A stretch of 64,000 nucleotides of DNA from Austropuccinia psidii (GCA_023105745.1 JALGQZ010000004.1:64081112-64145111); one strand, 5' to 3'; shown: positions 33,696 through 46,634, counted from the first letter of the stretch. A program made the numbers and translations. Notes: generated by a model not told the origin, from the letters alone.

Positions 33696-36600
33696 TCAGG
33701 CTTGTGGCCTTCTTTCATGTCTAAATCTTCTTAAGAGTTTATCTGAGTCAGGTATTTCTGATTCTGCCATCCATTCATCTTCATGTACTGGATTTCTATA
33801 TCTGACAAGATATTCTCTTTGATTTTTACCCCTAAGTCTCCTTTCTTTAATGACTTTCTTTATCTTTTTGTCTTCATTCTGTTCCACAGGTGGTACAGTT
33901 AAAGGAGTTGGGTTTCTTAAAGGAAACAATTCTTTATCAGCTGGTTGATAAGGCTTTATCAAGCTGACTGGAAATGTGGGGTGTTTATTTTCCAATTCAC
34001 CATTCAATTCCACTTGAACTGCATTGGTTCCATGTAAAGCAATAATGACAAAAGGTCCTACATAAGAATCTTTAAGTTTCTTTGGGCCTTTGATATTATT
34101 AAAATTCAAGGTTGAAACTAGAACTAAGTCCCCTACTTTGAAGTCTGGTACTTTATGACTCTTGTCCCACTTCTGTTTTGCATAATCAAAAGCATCATCC
34201 ATACTTTGTTTTGTGTGGTGTTTTACTTTATCAAGCATTATCTTGAAGCTGGAAGCTGTAGGATGAATGTCAATCAAGTCTTTCCTCAGTGTGTCTGCTG
34301 GGAGTCTTGGATTCCATCCTTTTTCTAACATAGCAGGGGTTTGTCCTGTGGAAGAATGGACTGATGTCTTGTATGCCAATTCTAGTTCAGGTATCAGAGT
34401 GCACCAGTCATGGGTAAAGCCATCTGAGTCTTTGAATTCTAACCCATAAGCACAAAATCTCCTGATCATGTCTTCTAAGGTTTGAATCATCCTCTCTGCT
34501 AGCCCATCTGTCTGAGGGTGATATGCTGTAGAGAATGATAACTTAGTCCCAAACAATCTATGAAGATTGTTCCAAAGTGCAGAAGTGAATTTGGGATCTC
34601 TGTTGCTTATGATATTCTTAAATAACCCTGTATGAGAAATAACTCCGCTCCATAAAAGAAGAGCTGTATCCATAGCAGTGTCATCTTTATGACATGGTAA
34701 GAATATGGGAGTTTTGCTATATCTGTCTACAATGACTAAACAAGAATTATAACTTTTGTCACCACTTGGAGGAAGTGCTGTGACCCAATCCATGTGAACA
34801 ACTTCCCAAGGGGATTTTGGTTCTTGAATATGGATCATAAGTCCGAATTTCTTGCCTGTACTCCTGTTTGCTTTTTGGCATCTATCACAGGTATGGCAAT
34901 ATTCAATGGTCTCTTTCCTCCAAGATGGCCACCATGCACAGTTCTTCACTCTATCAAGTGTTATGTCTTCTGACAGGTGTCCAGAGTAGATACTATCATG
35001 ACATTCATGAAGAATGGTATTGATAAGTAATCTACTACATAGTGTCATCACACAAGAATGTTTTGTTCTATGGTAAATAATCCCATCAAACAAGTGAAAT
35101 CTTCCTTCAGAATAGGAATTTTTCCAAACTTCATCAAGTGCATTAACTAAAGATGTATCTTTGCAGTCTTTATCTAATAAAGAAGTCAAGATATGGCAAT
35201 TCTTGTCTTGTTTATAAGATTCTCTGACTTCTTCAAAGAATTTAGTCCCAATATCAGTTATGTTAATTCCTTCAATTGGAATCTGTGGTTCAGCTTCCAA
35301 AGGTACATAAGCTGGGTTATCAGGAGTGTTGGCTAAAGCCCATCTACTAAGTCCATCAGCATTCTTGTGAATGTTTCCTGCTTTATGAACTATAGTCATG
35401 TTTCCTCTATATTCTTGAATGGCTGTTTGCCATCTCAACATATGTCTGTTGGGAGTTTTCATGTTAAGAAGTGATTTCACGGCATTACAGTCAGTTATCA
35501 CTTCAAAAACACTGCCATCAAGATAATAGTGTAGTTTCTCAAGTGCCCATACCAAACATAAGCACTCCATTTGTCTTGCACCATATCTGGCTTCTGTTGG
35601 TTTGATTTGTCTTGAGATATAACAAACTGGTCCTTCTGTAGGTTTGTCATCAATAATTTGGACTTGATTTAGGGCTTCCCCTAATCCATCTCCACATGCA
35701 TCAATGTACAACTTAAAAGGAATATTCCAGTCAGGCATGAGGAGTAAAGGTGCTTCTGTAAGGGCTTTCCTTATCTTCTCATAAGCTTTAATTCTCTCTT
35801 GTGTCATCTCAAATACAGTCTGTTGATCACAGATTCTATAAAGTGACTTGGCTAGAATTGCAAAGTATTTCAGGTGTTGCCTATAGTAACTGGCAAACCC
35901 AAGAAAAGACATCATTTCTTTTTTATTCTGGGGTATTGGTTTAAGTAACACTGCTGCTACTTTGTTTTTGTCAATACCCAAGCTTAAACCAGAAACAATA
36001 TGTCCTAATGCTTTGAGTTCTTCAAAACCAAAGTTGCATTTCTTAAGTGAAATTTTCATGTTCACTTCTGCAACTTTATGAAGTACTCTTGCAAGTCTTT
36101 CAAGGTGCAAAGACCATGAATCAGAACATATGATAATATCATCAATATAAATGATAAGCCATCCTTCAGACAATTCTGTAGGAAAGATGGTGTTCATCAT
36201 CCTTTGATAATGGGATGGAGCATTTTTAATGCCAAATGGCATTCTAAGATACTCAAAAATACCACAGTGAGTGATAATTCTAAGTAATTTCTTAGCTTTG
36301 GGCATCAAAACATTTTGATGGAAGCCTTTCAATGCATCCATTGATGTTATATACTTGGCTTTAGACAATTGAGTCAAGGTTTCTTGAATTCTAGGTATTG
36401 GATACCTATCTGGAACTGTGTAGGTGTTCAATGCTCTGAAGTCTCCTACCATTCTTGATTTATCATTATGCCATGCAATAATAACAGGTGTTGTCACTTC
36501 AACTTCCTCATTATGGCCTACTTTCCTTAGCACACCAAGTTGGATCAACTCTTGGATATTTTTTTCAAAGGCTTCTCTAGCTCTGGGACTGGCTGTATAA

Positions 36601-37709
36601 GCTGGTCTTCTAAGTACTGGAGGATATGGTCTGTCAATATTAAGAGTAATATCAACTTCATGTCCTCTTATAGCGCCTAATGGTTCATTATCAGAGGCAA
36701 ATGCATTTTTATATGTGTATAACACATTAATAAGCTCATTCCTCATCTTTGGTGACAATGATTGATTAATTTGTGCTTCAACAAGTTGATTAGTCACAAA
36801 TTCATCTTTGTAAGTATCCTTGACAGAAGATACTACAGATATCTGTTTTGGCATATTGGAGAAAGCACATTTTTGTCTCTTGTTATCTCCAATTGTGAAA
36901 TATCTGTCCTTATGGTTATTTATATCAATACCATAAATATTTAAGTAATCATTTCCAAGAATGATGTGCTGAGATGTGCAATTATCCATTACTACAATCT
37001 CAGTTTTCATTCTTACACTTCCTGCTGGATGTGGGAATACAATATTAGTGTCCAATATGCCCAGGGGGTACATATTGTTACTGGCACTACTGAATTGTAC
37101 ACCTTCTATTGTTAATAGATGGTTTTTCCATTCAGGAAGTATAATTTGGAGATAATCTTTGCCCACACAAGTGCAAAATGCCCCTGTATCAAAATTTACT
37201 TTGGCTTCAATATCACTCATCAGAACTGATGTGATACAGGATGCCCCAGCAGTATAACCCTTTTCTCTAGCAGGTTTTGTTTTACACATTCTGGCATCTT
37301 GGATATTGGTCAGGTTGCAGCAATCTTCACTGTACTGTGGCAAGTGGGTATGGACTTCTGTGACCTCAAAGAAAGCTGAAATGTTTTCAATGGGATAGTC
37401 CTCCACTGGTGTATCTTCAGAGACTGCAGAATCTTGATCAGACTCCTCTTTCTCTTCAGTACACTGAATTTCTTCAATGACTTGAACTTCATTGATTTTT
37501 GTCTTCTTAGGACAGGTGTTGGCTAAATGTGAAGTACTTCCACATTTATGACACTTCAAGACAGGTCTTTCTGGTCTTCTTTCCTCTCTAGGAATCTTTG
37601 AGACTATTTTTGACTCTATTGGGTTTTTAATCCAAGTCTTACCAATTCTTGTTCTGGTAATGATATCTTCCATAGCATTAATGTAGTCCTCTGTTGAACA
37701 AGGTTCCAC
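33696..37709 (-). CDS. pol of intact element: NC-PR-RT-RH-IN-chromodomain polyprotein
   Basis: Open for 1337 codons immediately after the gag TGA and in the same frame, beginning with GTG; the first ATG is 12 codons in. Residues from that GTG: zinc knuckle CX2CX4HX4C at 53-66, protease DTG at 174-176, RT with an acidic residue in SMDAL (458) and YIDD at 521-524, RNase H acidic residues at about D670, E715 and D740, integrase H2C2 region (HECHDS...[11 protein letters not shown]), integrase core ([22 protein letters not shown]) and a C-terminal chromodomain-like segment ([15 protein letters not shown]). All catalytic residues I can identify are present. Because the nucleocapsid knuckle lies after the TGA, gag alone would lack it, so expression needs readthrough, or the TGA is a recent mutation. 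Confidence 0.92.
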   Translation of the reverse strand: MEPCSTEDYINAMEDIITRTRIGKTWIKNPIESKIVSKIPREERRPERPVLKCHKCGSTSHLANTCPKKTKINEVQVIEEIQCTEEKEESDQDSAVSEDTPVEDYPIENISAFFEVTEVHTHLPQYSEDCCNLTNIQDARMCKTKPAREKGYTAGASCITSVLMSDIEAKVNFDTGAFCTCVGKDYLQIILPEWKNHLLTIEGVQFSSASNNMYPLGILDTNIVFPHPAGSVRMKTEIVVMDNCTSQHIILGNDYLNIYGIDINNHKDRYFTIGDNKRQKCAFSNMPKQISVVSSVKDTYKDEFVTNQLVEAQINQSLSPKMRNELINVLYTYKNAFASDNEPLGAIRGHEVDITLNIDRPYPPVLRRPAYTASPRAREAFEKNIQELIQLGVLRKVGHNEEVEVTTPVIIAWHNDKSRMVGDFRALNTYTVPDRYPIPRIQETLTQLSKAKYITSMDALKGFHQNVLMPKAKKLLRIITHCGIFEYLRMPFGIKNAPSHYQRMMNTIFPTELSEGWLIIYIDDIIICSDSWSLHLERLARVLHKVAEVNMKISLKKCNFGFEELKALGHIVSGLSLGIDKNKVAAVLLKPIPQNKKEMMSFLGFASYYRQHLKYFAILAKSLYRICDQQTVFEMTQERIKAYEKIRKALTEAPLLLMPDWNIPFKLYIDACGDGLGEALNQVQIIDDKPTEGPVCYISRQIKPTEARYGARQMECLCLVWALEKLHYYLDGSVFEVITDCNAVKSLLNMKTPNRHMLRWQTAIQEYRGNMTIVHKAGNIHKNADGLSRWALANTPDNPAYVPLEAEPQIPIEGINITDIGTKFFEEVRESYKQDKNCHILTSLLDKDCKDTSLVNALDEVWKNSYSEGRFHLFDGIIYHRTKHSCVMTLCSRLLINTILHECHDSIYSGHLSEDITLDRVKNCAWWPSWRKETIEYCHTCDRCQKANRSTGKKFGLMIHIQEPKSPWEVVHMDWVTALPPSGDKSYNSCLVIVDRYSKTPIFLPCHKDDTAMDTALLLWSGVISHTGLFKNIISNRDPKFTSALWNNLHRLFGTKLSFSTAYHPQTDGLAERMIQTLEDMIRRFCAYGLEFKDSDGFTHDWCTLIPELELAYKTSVHSSTGQTPAMLEKGWNPRLPADTLRKDLIDIHPTASSFKIMLDKVKHHTKQSMDDAFDYAKQKWDKSHKVPDFKVGDLVLVSTLNFNNIKGPKKLKDSYVGPFVIIALHGTNAVQVELNGELENKHPTFPVSLIKPYQPADKELFPLRNPTPLTVPPVEQNEDKKIKKVIKERRLRGKNQREYLVRYRNPVHEDEWMAESEIPDSDKLLRRFRHERRPQA

Positions 37710-37712
37710 TCA
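37710..37712 (-). promoter_or_regulatory. In-frame TGA between gag and pol
   Basis: Codons AGA TGA GTG GAA on the minus strand. No frame change is needed to enter pol. Either a readthrough site or a nonsense mutation; the base after the stop is G, not a classic readthrough context. Confidence 0.6.
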
Positions 37713-39404
37713 TCTGCTTTTGATAGCATGTTCCAGTTCTCCTCCCCACTTTCTTAATATTTTCATATTAATCATAGTGTCAGACATATCTGGGTGTAAA
37801 GCAGATAGTCTGTCTTTTTGTTTGAAGAACCAAGTAAGTGGTTTGTCTTTTTCTGAGTTAAAAATGGCACTTTCAAAAGCATTCTCCATTTTAAACCTCC
37901 AAGAATTATTAGCCCATTTGGTAATCACTTCAGATTTCCACCAAGACCAGTCATGTTTACCATGATCAATCCTCACTTTGTAATACCATTTCCTTGCAGT
38001 TTTGGTAAACAAACAGTGTAATTTTCCCACTATGATTTCATCAGGTATATTAAAGTCTTCTTGTAACATATCAATAGTCCTGATGAATTCAATATGGTTG
38101 TATTCTCCTTCACCAGAGAATGTTGGCCATTCTTCTATTTTGGGAATATCTCTTGCAGAGTAGGCATTTTCTCCTAAGAATGGTGTAAGACTTTCTTTAA
38201 CAGAGAGTTTTTCTTCAGTTAAAGGTGTAGAATGTCTTGGCATATGTGGTTCATGATTCTTATGAATTTGTTCCACACTTGCAATTATCTCATTCTTCAA
38301 TTTTTGCCTTTCACTGTCACTTTTTGCTAAATGTATAGCAAATTGATTGGTGTTCTTAACTATTTGTAAGACATGGTCTTCAAGAGTTTTAAGTCTATCA
38401 TTTACTTTAAGAATGGAAAGATCTTCTGTGTCATTATTCTGAGTTTGACATTGGTTCTCAATTCTTTCACAAGCATTGCCAATTGACTCAAGGGTGACAG
38501 TTGTCAATTGATGCCATTCAAAATGTTTCTTGTCATTTGTCTTTAAGCTATTTATGTCTAATGTAATTTGCTTTAACTTTGACTCGGGTTTGCCAGTTTC
38601 TACACTAATACTTCTATGTACATCAGTTATTTGCGTGGAAAAGTCCTGTTCATCCTTTCCTGCTCCTTGGCTGTGAATTCCATAAGAGTTCTGGCCATAT
38701 TGAAGACACTGTCCACGGCTGAAGGCTCCAATTTGGGGATCCTGTACCCTTGTGGGTAAGGTCTGTGCCAATTGGCTTTGCCTTTTCCCTTGCCTTGATG
38801 GTTCTTGGGACCTCTCTGTTTCTTTTGAGGTCCTTTGGGCTTGTCCTTGGATGCTTCTGGAGCTGGTTTGGAGCTGGTAGATGCCACTGGTGCCTCTGTC
38901 TCCAAAGTTGGAGTCATTTCCAACTCTTTCTTCTGGTCTATGGATAAAAGACTCTGGTTCTTCAATCAATTCTTTATCTTTTTGACGTTGTCTTTGCAAG
39001 ACAGGGGGCTCCATCCTCCTAAGAGTTCTATGGTCTTCTCCTGACCCAGAAAGCTCTTGATGTGTAAGTAGGAGCTCATGGCCCCCTGCCAAAGGCTTGG
39101 GCAGATTTCCCACTCCTCTTCTTTGGCTGCTCTGAACCAATTTTTGTACTGGCTCTGATATATTTCTACTGCTGCCACTTGAAAATGGTTCAGCCCTGGA
39201 AATATTATCATAAATTAGTTCAGGCTCAGAATTTGCGTCAAAATCTGTTGGTACAGACCTTGGGGAATGGGGGGCCACTCTGGCATCCTCCAGATGTGTC
39301 TTTCCTGTGGAAGATTTGGCACTTCTGGATTTGGTCTTGCCTCTTCCTTGTCCACATCCATCTGGTTGGACTGAATAGTTGCTTCCATTTCTGGTATGCA
39401 CCAT
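37710..39404 (-). CDS. gag of intact element (MA/CA part), ends in TGA
   Basis: 564 residues from ATG 39402-39404 to TGA 37710-37712. A long polar N-terminal half rich in R, S, Q and E is followed by a predicted helical part (about 280-360) and a C-terminal retrotransposon-gag capsid domain (about 430-560: EWPTFSGEGEYNHIEFI; ARKWYYKV). No zinc knuckle in this segment. Pol continues in the same frame after the stop. A second frame is open over part of the N-terminal half but lacks an ATG start. Confidence 0.9.
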   Translation of the reverse strand: MVHTRNGSNYSVQPDGCGQGRGKTKSRSAKSSTGKTHLEDARVAPHSPRSVPTDFDANSEPELIYDNISRAEPFSSGSSRNISEPVQKLVQSSQRRGVGNLPKPLAGGHELLLTHQELSGSGEDHRTLRRMEPPVLQRQRQKDKELIEEPESFIHRPEERVGNDSNFGDRGTSGIYQLQTSSRSIQGQAQRTSKETERSQEPSRQGKRQSQLAQTLPTRVQDPQIGAFSRGQCLQYGQNSYGIHSQGAGKDEQDFSTQITDVHRSISVETGKPESKLKQITLDINSLKTNDKKHFEWHQLTTVTLESIGNACERIENQCQTQNNDTEDLSILKVNDRLKTLEDHVLQIVKNTNQFAIHLAKSDSERQKLKNEIIASVEQIHKNHEPHMPRHSTPLTEEKLSVKESLTPFLGENAYSARDIPKIEEWPTFSGEGEYNHIEFIRTIDMLQEDFNIPDEIIVGKLHCLFTKTARKWYYKVRIDHGKHDWSWWKSEVITKWANNSWRFKMENAFESAIFNSEKDKPLTWFFKQKDRLSALHPDMSDTMINMKILRKWGGELEHAIKSR

Positions 39405-40005
39405 TTTTACATCAATATAAGGATAAAGAGTAAAAATAAAGATAAAAACACACCTTTTGGTGGTATTTTATTCTTTTCAGAATTAAATAAGGTGCCTCTT
39501 TTAGCAATTTGCACCTCAATACTTTCTTCAGATTCTGCTTCTGAAGATTCTGGACTAGTGATATATCTTTTACTGAGTCTGTTTCCAGCTGCACAGTATT
39601 TGATTAAAGACACTCGAAAAACTTTATAAAAGAGAAAAAAAAATTATTTTTTATACTTTTTAATATATTTTTAAAGATTTTTTATAAGTTTTATATTTTT
39701 TAATATTAAAAAAAATTATTCTTTTTAAAGAAAAAAAATTAAAATTTAAGATTTTGAATGAAAATTAATTCAGAGTAACTCAAAGAATAATTTTATAAGT
39801 TTTTGGATGTGAAAAAGCCACGTGTAAAAACAGTATAAAATTAAACCAAATTCCTCAATGAAAAAGATTTCCAAAACAATTTCAAAAATAAGAATTATTT
39901 TAACTTTAAAATGAAAGAAAAAAATTATTAAATTAATATATTTTAGAGCTTAAAAATATATTAATTAAGGGTACAAGGTTCAAAAAACACGGCCAGGCCC
40001 CCAAA
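39405..40005 (-). other. Leader and primer-binding region of intact element
   Basis: Very AT-rich, 600 bp. Next to the LTR the minus strand reads TTTGGGGGCCTGGCCGTG (39988-40005), a GC-rich stretch that is the likely primer-binding site; I cannot assign a tRNA. No complementary copy of it is visible in the LTR, unlike the chromovirus copies. Confidence 0.5.
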
Positions 40006-41926
40006 TGTAAGATGTGACTATGAAACTGATGATAATATTACTATTAATCAACAGTACTATGTCTGTTCTTATGAAATATAATAATAAAGAATTATTATAA
40101 CCACAATTAAATAATTATAAAATTATTTCTTTCACGTGTTATACACTACTAGTGATTATAACTGTGAGAAGTAATTGTCTACAAGAATCAATTACAAGAA
40201 GAATTTAATAATAAAAACTTCTTTATTAAAATAATGAAATTATTTTAATATACAATTATCTTTTACAAGAATAATTATAAAGATAATTCTTGAAGAAAAC
40301 TATTACTAGAGAAAAACTTTAAGAATTAAAGATAAATGACTCACTAATACTCCAAAGAACTTATTGATAGATAAAAGTAGAGAAATTTGACGTGGAATTG
40401 TGGATTTAAGGGATAAAAAGGATTTATAACAGTATTACAACAATATATAGTTGGATTCTAGGATTTCACGTCTTTCTGGATGATTTGGAAAGATTTAAAA
40501 CACTTAAGAATAGCTTTAACTAATACTTACTTGTTGGTAATAATGATTTGATAAATTGATAAGATGATGATACGGAAAAAACAGCAAGAATAGGCTTCTT
40601 TTAAGTCAACAACAGCTCACAGAGGCGTGCCATGGAGCAAAATGAAAAACCAGTGAGTGAGAAAACAATAAACCTTTTTGGATTAATGATTGCATCATCT
40701 GTTGTCACGTAAGATTATCATAATTACTTAATTGATGCTTTTACGTGACTACCAACCCCAATATGGTTAAGAATAAAAGGAGTAACAACAGTAAATCTTC
40801 TTTTATTCTAAAATAATCATTGATTTCTCAAAATTATCAATGTTATTGCCAATTTCATCACAGAATTTAATTACTGTGAATTTTTGAAGATTCAGTGTTT
40901 CACGTAGAATGGTCAAAAATGGACTGTAAGTAAAACTTTTAATTTTACTAATGAAACTGTAATTCTTTTTGGTTGTACCATAGATAATACAGTTCTTCAT
41001 TGGTCCTGAAAGGTTCAGAAATATTCATTAAGAATTGTATTTTTAATGAATTTTTGAAGTTTTTACCTCATTTCTACGTAGAATTGCAAATAGCAGTATT
41101 TTGCTGGTTGCTATGAGGTAAATCAATGAATATGAGTCCCAAATGGGTTTTAATTACTCTTTTGGGGTCTAGTCATGGAAAGTCATCAAGAATTGACGTG
41201 GTTACAGGAGTCTAAGTAGCTCATTACCTCCTTGGCACGTCAAAATAGCAGGTTATTTGCTATTTTCTAGTCATTACAATAGGTGTAACTTGGTAACCAA
41301 GTTCCCAAAGAGTTTTAGTTTACCAATTGGGCCAAGATGAGCCATGGATCCATGCTCTGGAGCTATCCACGCCTCTGAGGCCTCAGAAGTTGGGTACCCT
41401 GGCTCTCTTTGATGTCTTTTGTCCCCCTTGCCTAATTTTTACGTCAAAATAGTAATTTAAGCTTAAAGTGAGATATCCACTATGGGTTTACCAAAAGTCC
41501 ATGTAAGAATACTATGATATTAAGTGCTCAAAACATGCATAACACTATTCTTAGTGTATATGTAACATGGGATTTCTCACTTTTCCATTATTTTGGCGTG
41601 AAATTAAGAAAAACAAAAATTTTCACGGATCTTTTATGTGGTATTGATGATGTGGTATTGAAGTATTTTCCATTTTACCACCTCAAATACTTAAATTGAG
41701 CTTATTCACTCTATGGGTCTACCCTAGGTGAATTTTTGTGTAGAATCCAAATCTGGTCTTAAATCCATGGATTTACTTACTCAATAAAAGGTTATTCATC
41801 TTTTCTGAAATTGAAAATGATGAATTTTGGATATATGCATGACTTATGAGTTTTGCATAATTCAAAATTTCTTTTTAAGATAATTGTGGCCTATTTGGGT
41901 ATGTAAAATATAACTCAAGGCTCACA
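40006..41926 (-). repeat. 5' LTR of intact element
   Basis: 1921 bp, near-identical to 31635-33555. Differences seen include AAAAAATT/AAAGAATT, AGCGATT/AGTGATT and ACCTCAAGG/AACTCAAGG. Confidence 0.93.
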
Positions 41927-42344
41927 TAATCTTATTACATAAAATTCATTTTTCTGACTGTAATTCTTAGTAATCTAATGTTTTTGGTGGTTTTAGGGTG
42001 AATGTAATGCTACATTACTACGTTATATATGTAATTTTGAGTTTCTGTCTGTATTGAACTAAACGTTTTTGATTTTTTGAAGCTTATTTGTAAGCTATCC
42101 TGTATATACCCATATAGTTTAATCAATGTTTAATTATTGAATTATGAAAATCTTGAGGTTATTTCTATACTGACTGCTAAAATATTTCTTTATTAAATAC
42201 TATCCATGTTGTTTTTTAGCTTATGTGATTGTGAAAGTGTCTTTTGAGCTGAGATATCCTAAATTGACCATTTAAGTTTTGATATTTTGAAATTTTCACC
42301 CTCAATGTGCTTGAAGCTGGCCCAGAGAGGTATGGAATACCACA

Positions 42345-44756
42345 TCCCACTCTTCATTTAATGCTGTCCCCAGCATTCCAGGTTAAAGCACATTTAGACA
42401 TTATCTTCACATTTGATCATTATTTCATTATTGTAAGTTTCTCATATTTTCAGGACTTTTAAGTTTTCTTCATAGCTGTTCATATTTGATGTTTGTTTAT
42501 TTCTCCAATATTGAAATCAATGAGCTTCATTTGAGGCTCATGAAGATTTCAATGAATTTCAAACTTTTCAGTGTTCAGGTATTGCAATTTCTTTATCATT
42601 CAATATGTTGAGATTTTGTTTATTTTTCCAATGAGTATTCTAGATTCATCTTATCTTTAATCTTGACAAATAATCTCCAATAAAAGCTCTTATTTAATAC
42701 TTCTTTCCCCTTAATTATTGCTTTAAGGTTAGTCAATTCTGTCTTTTAATGTCATACAAGGACATTACTTTGTCATCATGAGGAAAGTATGCAGTTTAGG
42801 GTCATGCTTAGGACCCTCCTGAGTCCTATTTGTTGGATATAATGGCTTAGGGGCTATTTATCATTATTATTTGATTCTTTGTCTTAGATATTGATAAAAA
42901 TGAATTTTCAAGATAATAAAAAGGTTTAATAAACTTCCTTTCTTCAAATTGGTATGATCTCGGAATTCTTCAATTGAAACTTGACTTTTAAATTCTGAGG
43001 GCTGCCTTAATTAGAATTATTCTCTGTTATTTTTATGTATTTGTTTCTTCATGTTTTAATGGATTTATGATTTGACTGTATTACTGGGGGTTTCAGCCCC
43101 CTCTCCATTTTTATTTATGTGAATCCTTTCTTTTGGGATGATTTTTTATGAATGGAGTGTTTATTTTTGGATTATTGTTCATTTATTATTATTGAAGTTT
43201 TTTTTATTTATGTTGATTATTTTTTTAAAATATTTCACAGTTTACTTATTATATATAAATACTATCTTTTATATATATTTATATTTAAGTATATGCTTTT
43301 GCTGTGAATCCAATGATTATTTTTAGTGAATATCGAGATATTTAAACTAAAAAATTTCAGTTTAAGGGCATGGTGGTAATGAATATTTTTGAGGAGTATG
43401 ATAGGATTATGATTAGAAATTGAGTATTAATTAAAATAAATGATAATTAGAGGAATAATTTGCCAGTTTTAGGTCATGGGGGACCATTTGCTTTAAGATT
43501 CTACTGAAATGGGTTTTGAAATAAAATTCATTCCTTATGTGATAATGAATATATTTAGAGAGTATGATAGGAATATGATTATAATTTGAGTATTAATTAA
43601 AATAAATAATAATTAAAGGAATAATTTTCCAGTTTTAGGTCATGGGGGACCTGCTTGTTTAAGGTCCTACTATAATTGTCCTTGTGATAAATTGTATAAT
43701 TGATGTGGTCATGAGTATCCTTATAGCGTATCATATGAATAGAAACTAAGTATAAATAAATAATAAGTAAAGAAATAATTTTCCAGTTTAAGGTCATGGG
43801 AGACCTGCTTGTTTAATATTATCATTGTTCTTTCTACATATACTTGGGTTTTCAGTTTATTTTCTGATATTAATCTTCATATTCCACATAGATTAATATG
43901 TTCTTATATTTATTAATTTATAATATTAACAAGCACATCTTTTTTAATAGCTAATTGTATAGGCTGAATTAGATAATAATCAATAAGTGAGTTTTCAGCT
44001 TGATTAAAATAAACTTATTGATTTTGTAATTTGATTTTTTGTGTTTTTATGATGATGTTGTCACTATTAATATTCATTTTGAATATTATTATTTTTTTAT
44101 AATACTGAAGGATCTAATTCTAAATCATAGTTATTTGGCATTAACTATATTATCATTATACACCCATAGCTTGTATTTTTTTTGATTTTATTTATGTTAT
44201 AATACATATATATTGTATATTATTTAATATATATTTCTTATTTTAACAATAATAGAGCATAATAATGGTTATGAAAAAGAGAAAAGAAAGAAAAAACAAG
44301 TCTGTTATAATGAAATATTATTTCTTGCGAATGATTAAGCTTTTATTTTTTATTTTTTATAATGCTAAGTGTCAATTACAGTAAAGTGCATCATTGTAAT
44401 ATATTTTTTTTAATTTTCTAAAAAAAATTGATTTTTATTTTGATTCTTATTTCATTCACTTTTTATTACAGTCTATCAGTTGTAAAGCACAGTACTGTAA
44501 TGCACTGTACAGTACTTTATTTTATATTGCGATTTTTTTTTGTTTGATTTTATATGTATAGTTTTTATTGTAATTTGAATTGGTTGTGTAATTTTTTTTT
44601 GTTTGCGATCGGTATATATTTTTTTTAATTTAATACAGTAGATAGGATTTACAGTACTGTACAGTACTGCACTTTGTACTTGACTTTAAATCATGATTGT
44701 TTCTTTTATTTAATGATTCTATTTTTTTTTCTATAGTAGAGTAGAATAGCACTGTA
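42345..44756. other. G internal DNA, AT-rich, tandem repeat at 43358-43815
   Basis: No gene seen. Starts with the G polypurine tract. Four spaced copies of a core CAGTTT(T/A)AGG(T/C)CATGG sit at about 43358, 43463, 43630 and 43783 in units of about 105-165 bp. Nearer the Tc1 element the DNA holds several ACTGTACAGT-like palindromes and T-runs. Confidence 0.6.
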
Positions 44757-46292
44757 CAGTGCCCTCCAACAAACCTTCAAACACTTTTTTTTTGTGATTT
44801 TTTTTTTAATTTTTTTTTCTCACAATTGGCTCTCACGTTGCACAAGGCTAAATGGAATAGTCAACTTTTTTTTTGTATGATTACACATGTGTTTGTTTTA
44901 AATCAAGCTAATAATAAAGACATGTGTATAAGTAGTAATTCAATAAAAAACCTCATAAGACAAAAAAACTTAAGTAATAATAAAAAAAGATAGCTTCTAC
45001 CATTGAGTAGGAGAAGCATTCTGATCCACTACCATCTGCATCCTTGCAGGCAAAGATAAGAGTAAGGCCTCAACAAGATCAAAAGGTAATGTCTCCCAAA
45101 CAGCGTTAACAGCAAATGTTAACTCATCCATCGTCTTGGGATTGAAGAGGTTTGTAACAAGTATTTCATCTTGAACCATAAGTTTTCAATGGGGTTAAGA
45201 TCAGGAGAATAAGCCGGCCAGACTAGCTTATGGATTTGATTTTCTTCTTGCCATTGTTGGCTGGCAATTGCAGTATGGATGGGAGCTCCGTCTTCCATTA
45301 AGGTGAGCTCTTTGCAATATTCAGAAACACCTACTTTGACCAATTCATCCATGAAGGGCAATAAGCCCGGCGCGTAAACATTTTCAATAAAATCCACCAC
45401 TTGACGTTGTCCAGGTGGCATCAAAACTAATTCAGACTGAATCGGTCCACAAAGCGCCCCCAAACCATAATTGAACAACGACCAGAACAATGATTCACAG
45501 CCATCAATTCAAGGTCATATTTTTGATCGATTGACCCCCAGATACGCCTTTGAGTGACAGGCTTACCGAGCTCAAACAAGGACTTGAGACCAATCAGCAA
45601 CGGTCCAGTGCAAGTGAGCTCGTGCAAAGTCCAGGCAACGTTGCATGTGTCATGGGCTGAGGTAAGGTTTTTTGACTGCAATGAATGATTGTTTACCAAG
45701 TTCATGAATGGCCTTGCAAAGAGTGTTGATTGATACATTGGCTGTGATCATATTTTTTATGGAGACAAGTGTCTCTCAACGGTTTTGATGAATAACTTGG
45801 GAAAGCTCCCGTCGGTCTCTATCATTCAATTTTGGAGGTTGACCTGGTATAGGTAAGCTTTTAAGATGTCCTTGTTCTTGGTATCGTGAACAGTGGTTGG
45901 TGGTACCTCAAGATGTCAGGCAATTGTGTGAATTGAAGCACCAGCATCATGCATACCAACAATTCGACCACGAATGCCTTCACTGTGGTAGGGAACCATT
46001 ATGGTGAGTACCTATAATGATGGATTAAAAAAAGACTTACTTAACAACAGGAGTGACTATATTTATAGCCATGATCCTTTAGCCAAAATAAAAATAATAA
46101 AACCATGTGTGATTGACAGTAGATCAAAATGGTCAAAGGTGATTGGTTAACAAATCTGAGCACAAAGAAAAACATGACAAGACATGAGGCTGACAAGATG
46201 AGTAAAGAAATTAGGAGTTTCAAAAAGAAGAACCATGCGGGTTGTCCAAAAAAACCCCCTAACAATGTTCAAAGGTTTGTTGGAGGGCACTG
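44757..46292 (-). mobile_element. Tc1/mariner element, copy 1, decayed
   Basis: 1536 bp between TA dinucleotides (44755-44756, 46293-46294). Terminal inverted repeats begin CAGTGCCCTCCAACAAACC and match over 21 bp. Carries one transposase pseudogene on the minus strand. Inserted in G internal DNA. Confidence 0.9.
44997..45999 (-). pseudogene. Tc1-type transposase, copy 1, frameshifted
   Basis: Begins with ATG 45997-45999 and ends at the stop near 44997. An N-terminal helix-turn-helix-like part is broken by stops; the catalytic part reads (EDGAPIHTA; SPDLNPIENLWF) in several frames. A deletion of about 17 bases near 45575, compared with copy 2, removes the region of the first catalytic acidic residue and shifts the frame. 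Non-functional. Confidence 0.85.
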
Positions 46293-46634
46293 TACAGTTT
46301 AGTACACAGTACAGTGCAGTGCTGATATGTACTGTCTTTTTATTCAATCACAACCATTTTATTTATTTTTTAGTTTTATTTATTTATAGCTTTACTGTAA
46401 AGTACTGTTGTGTACAGTACTATCTTTTTTTTCATTTTTTTATTTAATCGCACCAGCATTTTTTTTAATTTAAATTTATAATAATATGGTTTTTTATTTA
46501 AATGATTGAATTTATATTTAATAATGGTTTTTATATATTGTTATGTTTCTCTTTTTATTTTAATTTGAATTGCGTGCAAAGGTTTTTCTCTTTTTTTATT
46601 TAATTTTATTTTTTTTATTATCTATTTATCTATT
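46293..46634. other. AT-rich spacer between Tc1 copy 1 and TRIM
   Basis: Contains GTACACAGTACAGTGCAGTG and related palindromic stretches, otherwise T-rich. No gene. Confidence 0.5.

Larger units (their letters stand above)
31635..41926 (-). mobile_element. Near-intact young Ty3/gypsy element with chromodomain
   Basis: 10,292 bp flanked by a perfect 5-bp duplication TAATC (31630-31634, 41927-41931). Two 1921-bp LTRs differ at roughly 20 positions by eye (about 99%). Minus-strand order: 5' LTR 40006-41926, primer site, leader, gag 39404-37710, pol 37709-33696, polypurine tract, 3' LTR 31635-33555. Removing it restores the G LTR. The only element in the window with uninterrupted enzyme domains; a single in-frame TGA separates gag and pol. 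Confidence 0.95.
29992..42344 (-). repeat. 3' LTR of G, split by the intact element
   Basis: Pieces 29992-31634 and 41932-42344 together make about 2056 bp and align end to end with 58248-60294. The break carries the TAATC duplication of the nested element. Confidence 0.85.

Noticed and set aside
39407..39613. 68-codon frame ending two bases before gag of the intact element
   Set aside because: It starts with GTG and has no internal ATG before its last codon, so upstream-ORF coupling is not supported. It could be a 5' exon, but no convincing intron joins it to gag.
43358..43815. CRISPR-like spaced repeats
   Set aside because: The core is short, units vary in length and the spacers are related to each other; an ordinary degenerate tandem repeat in a eukaryotic element.
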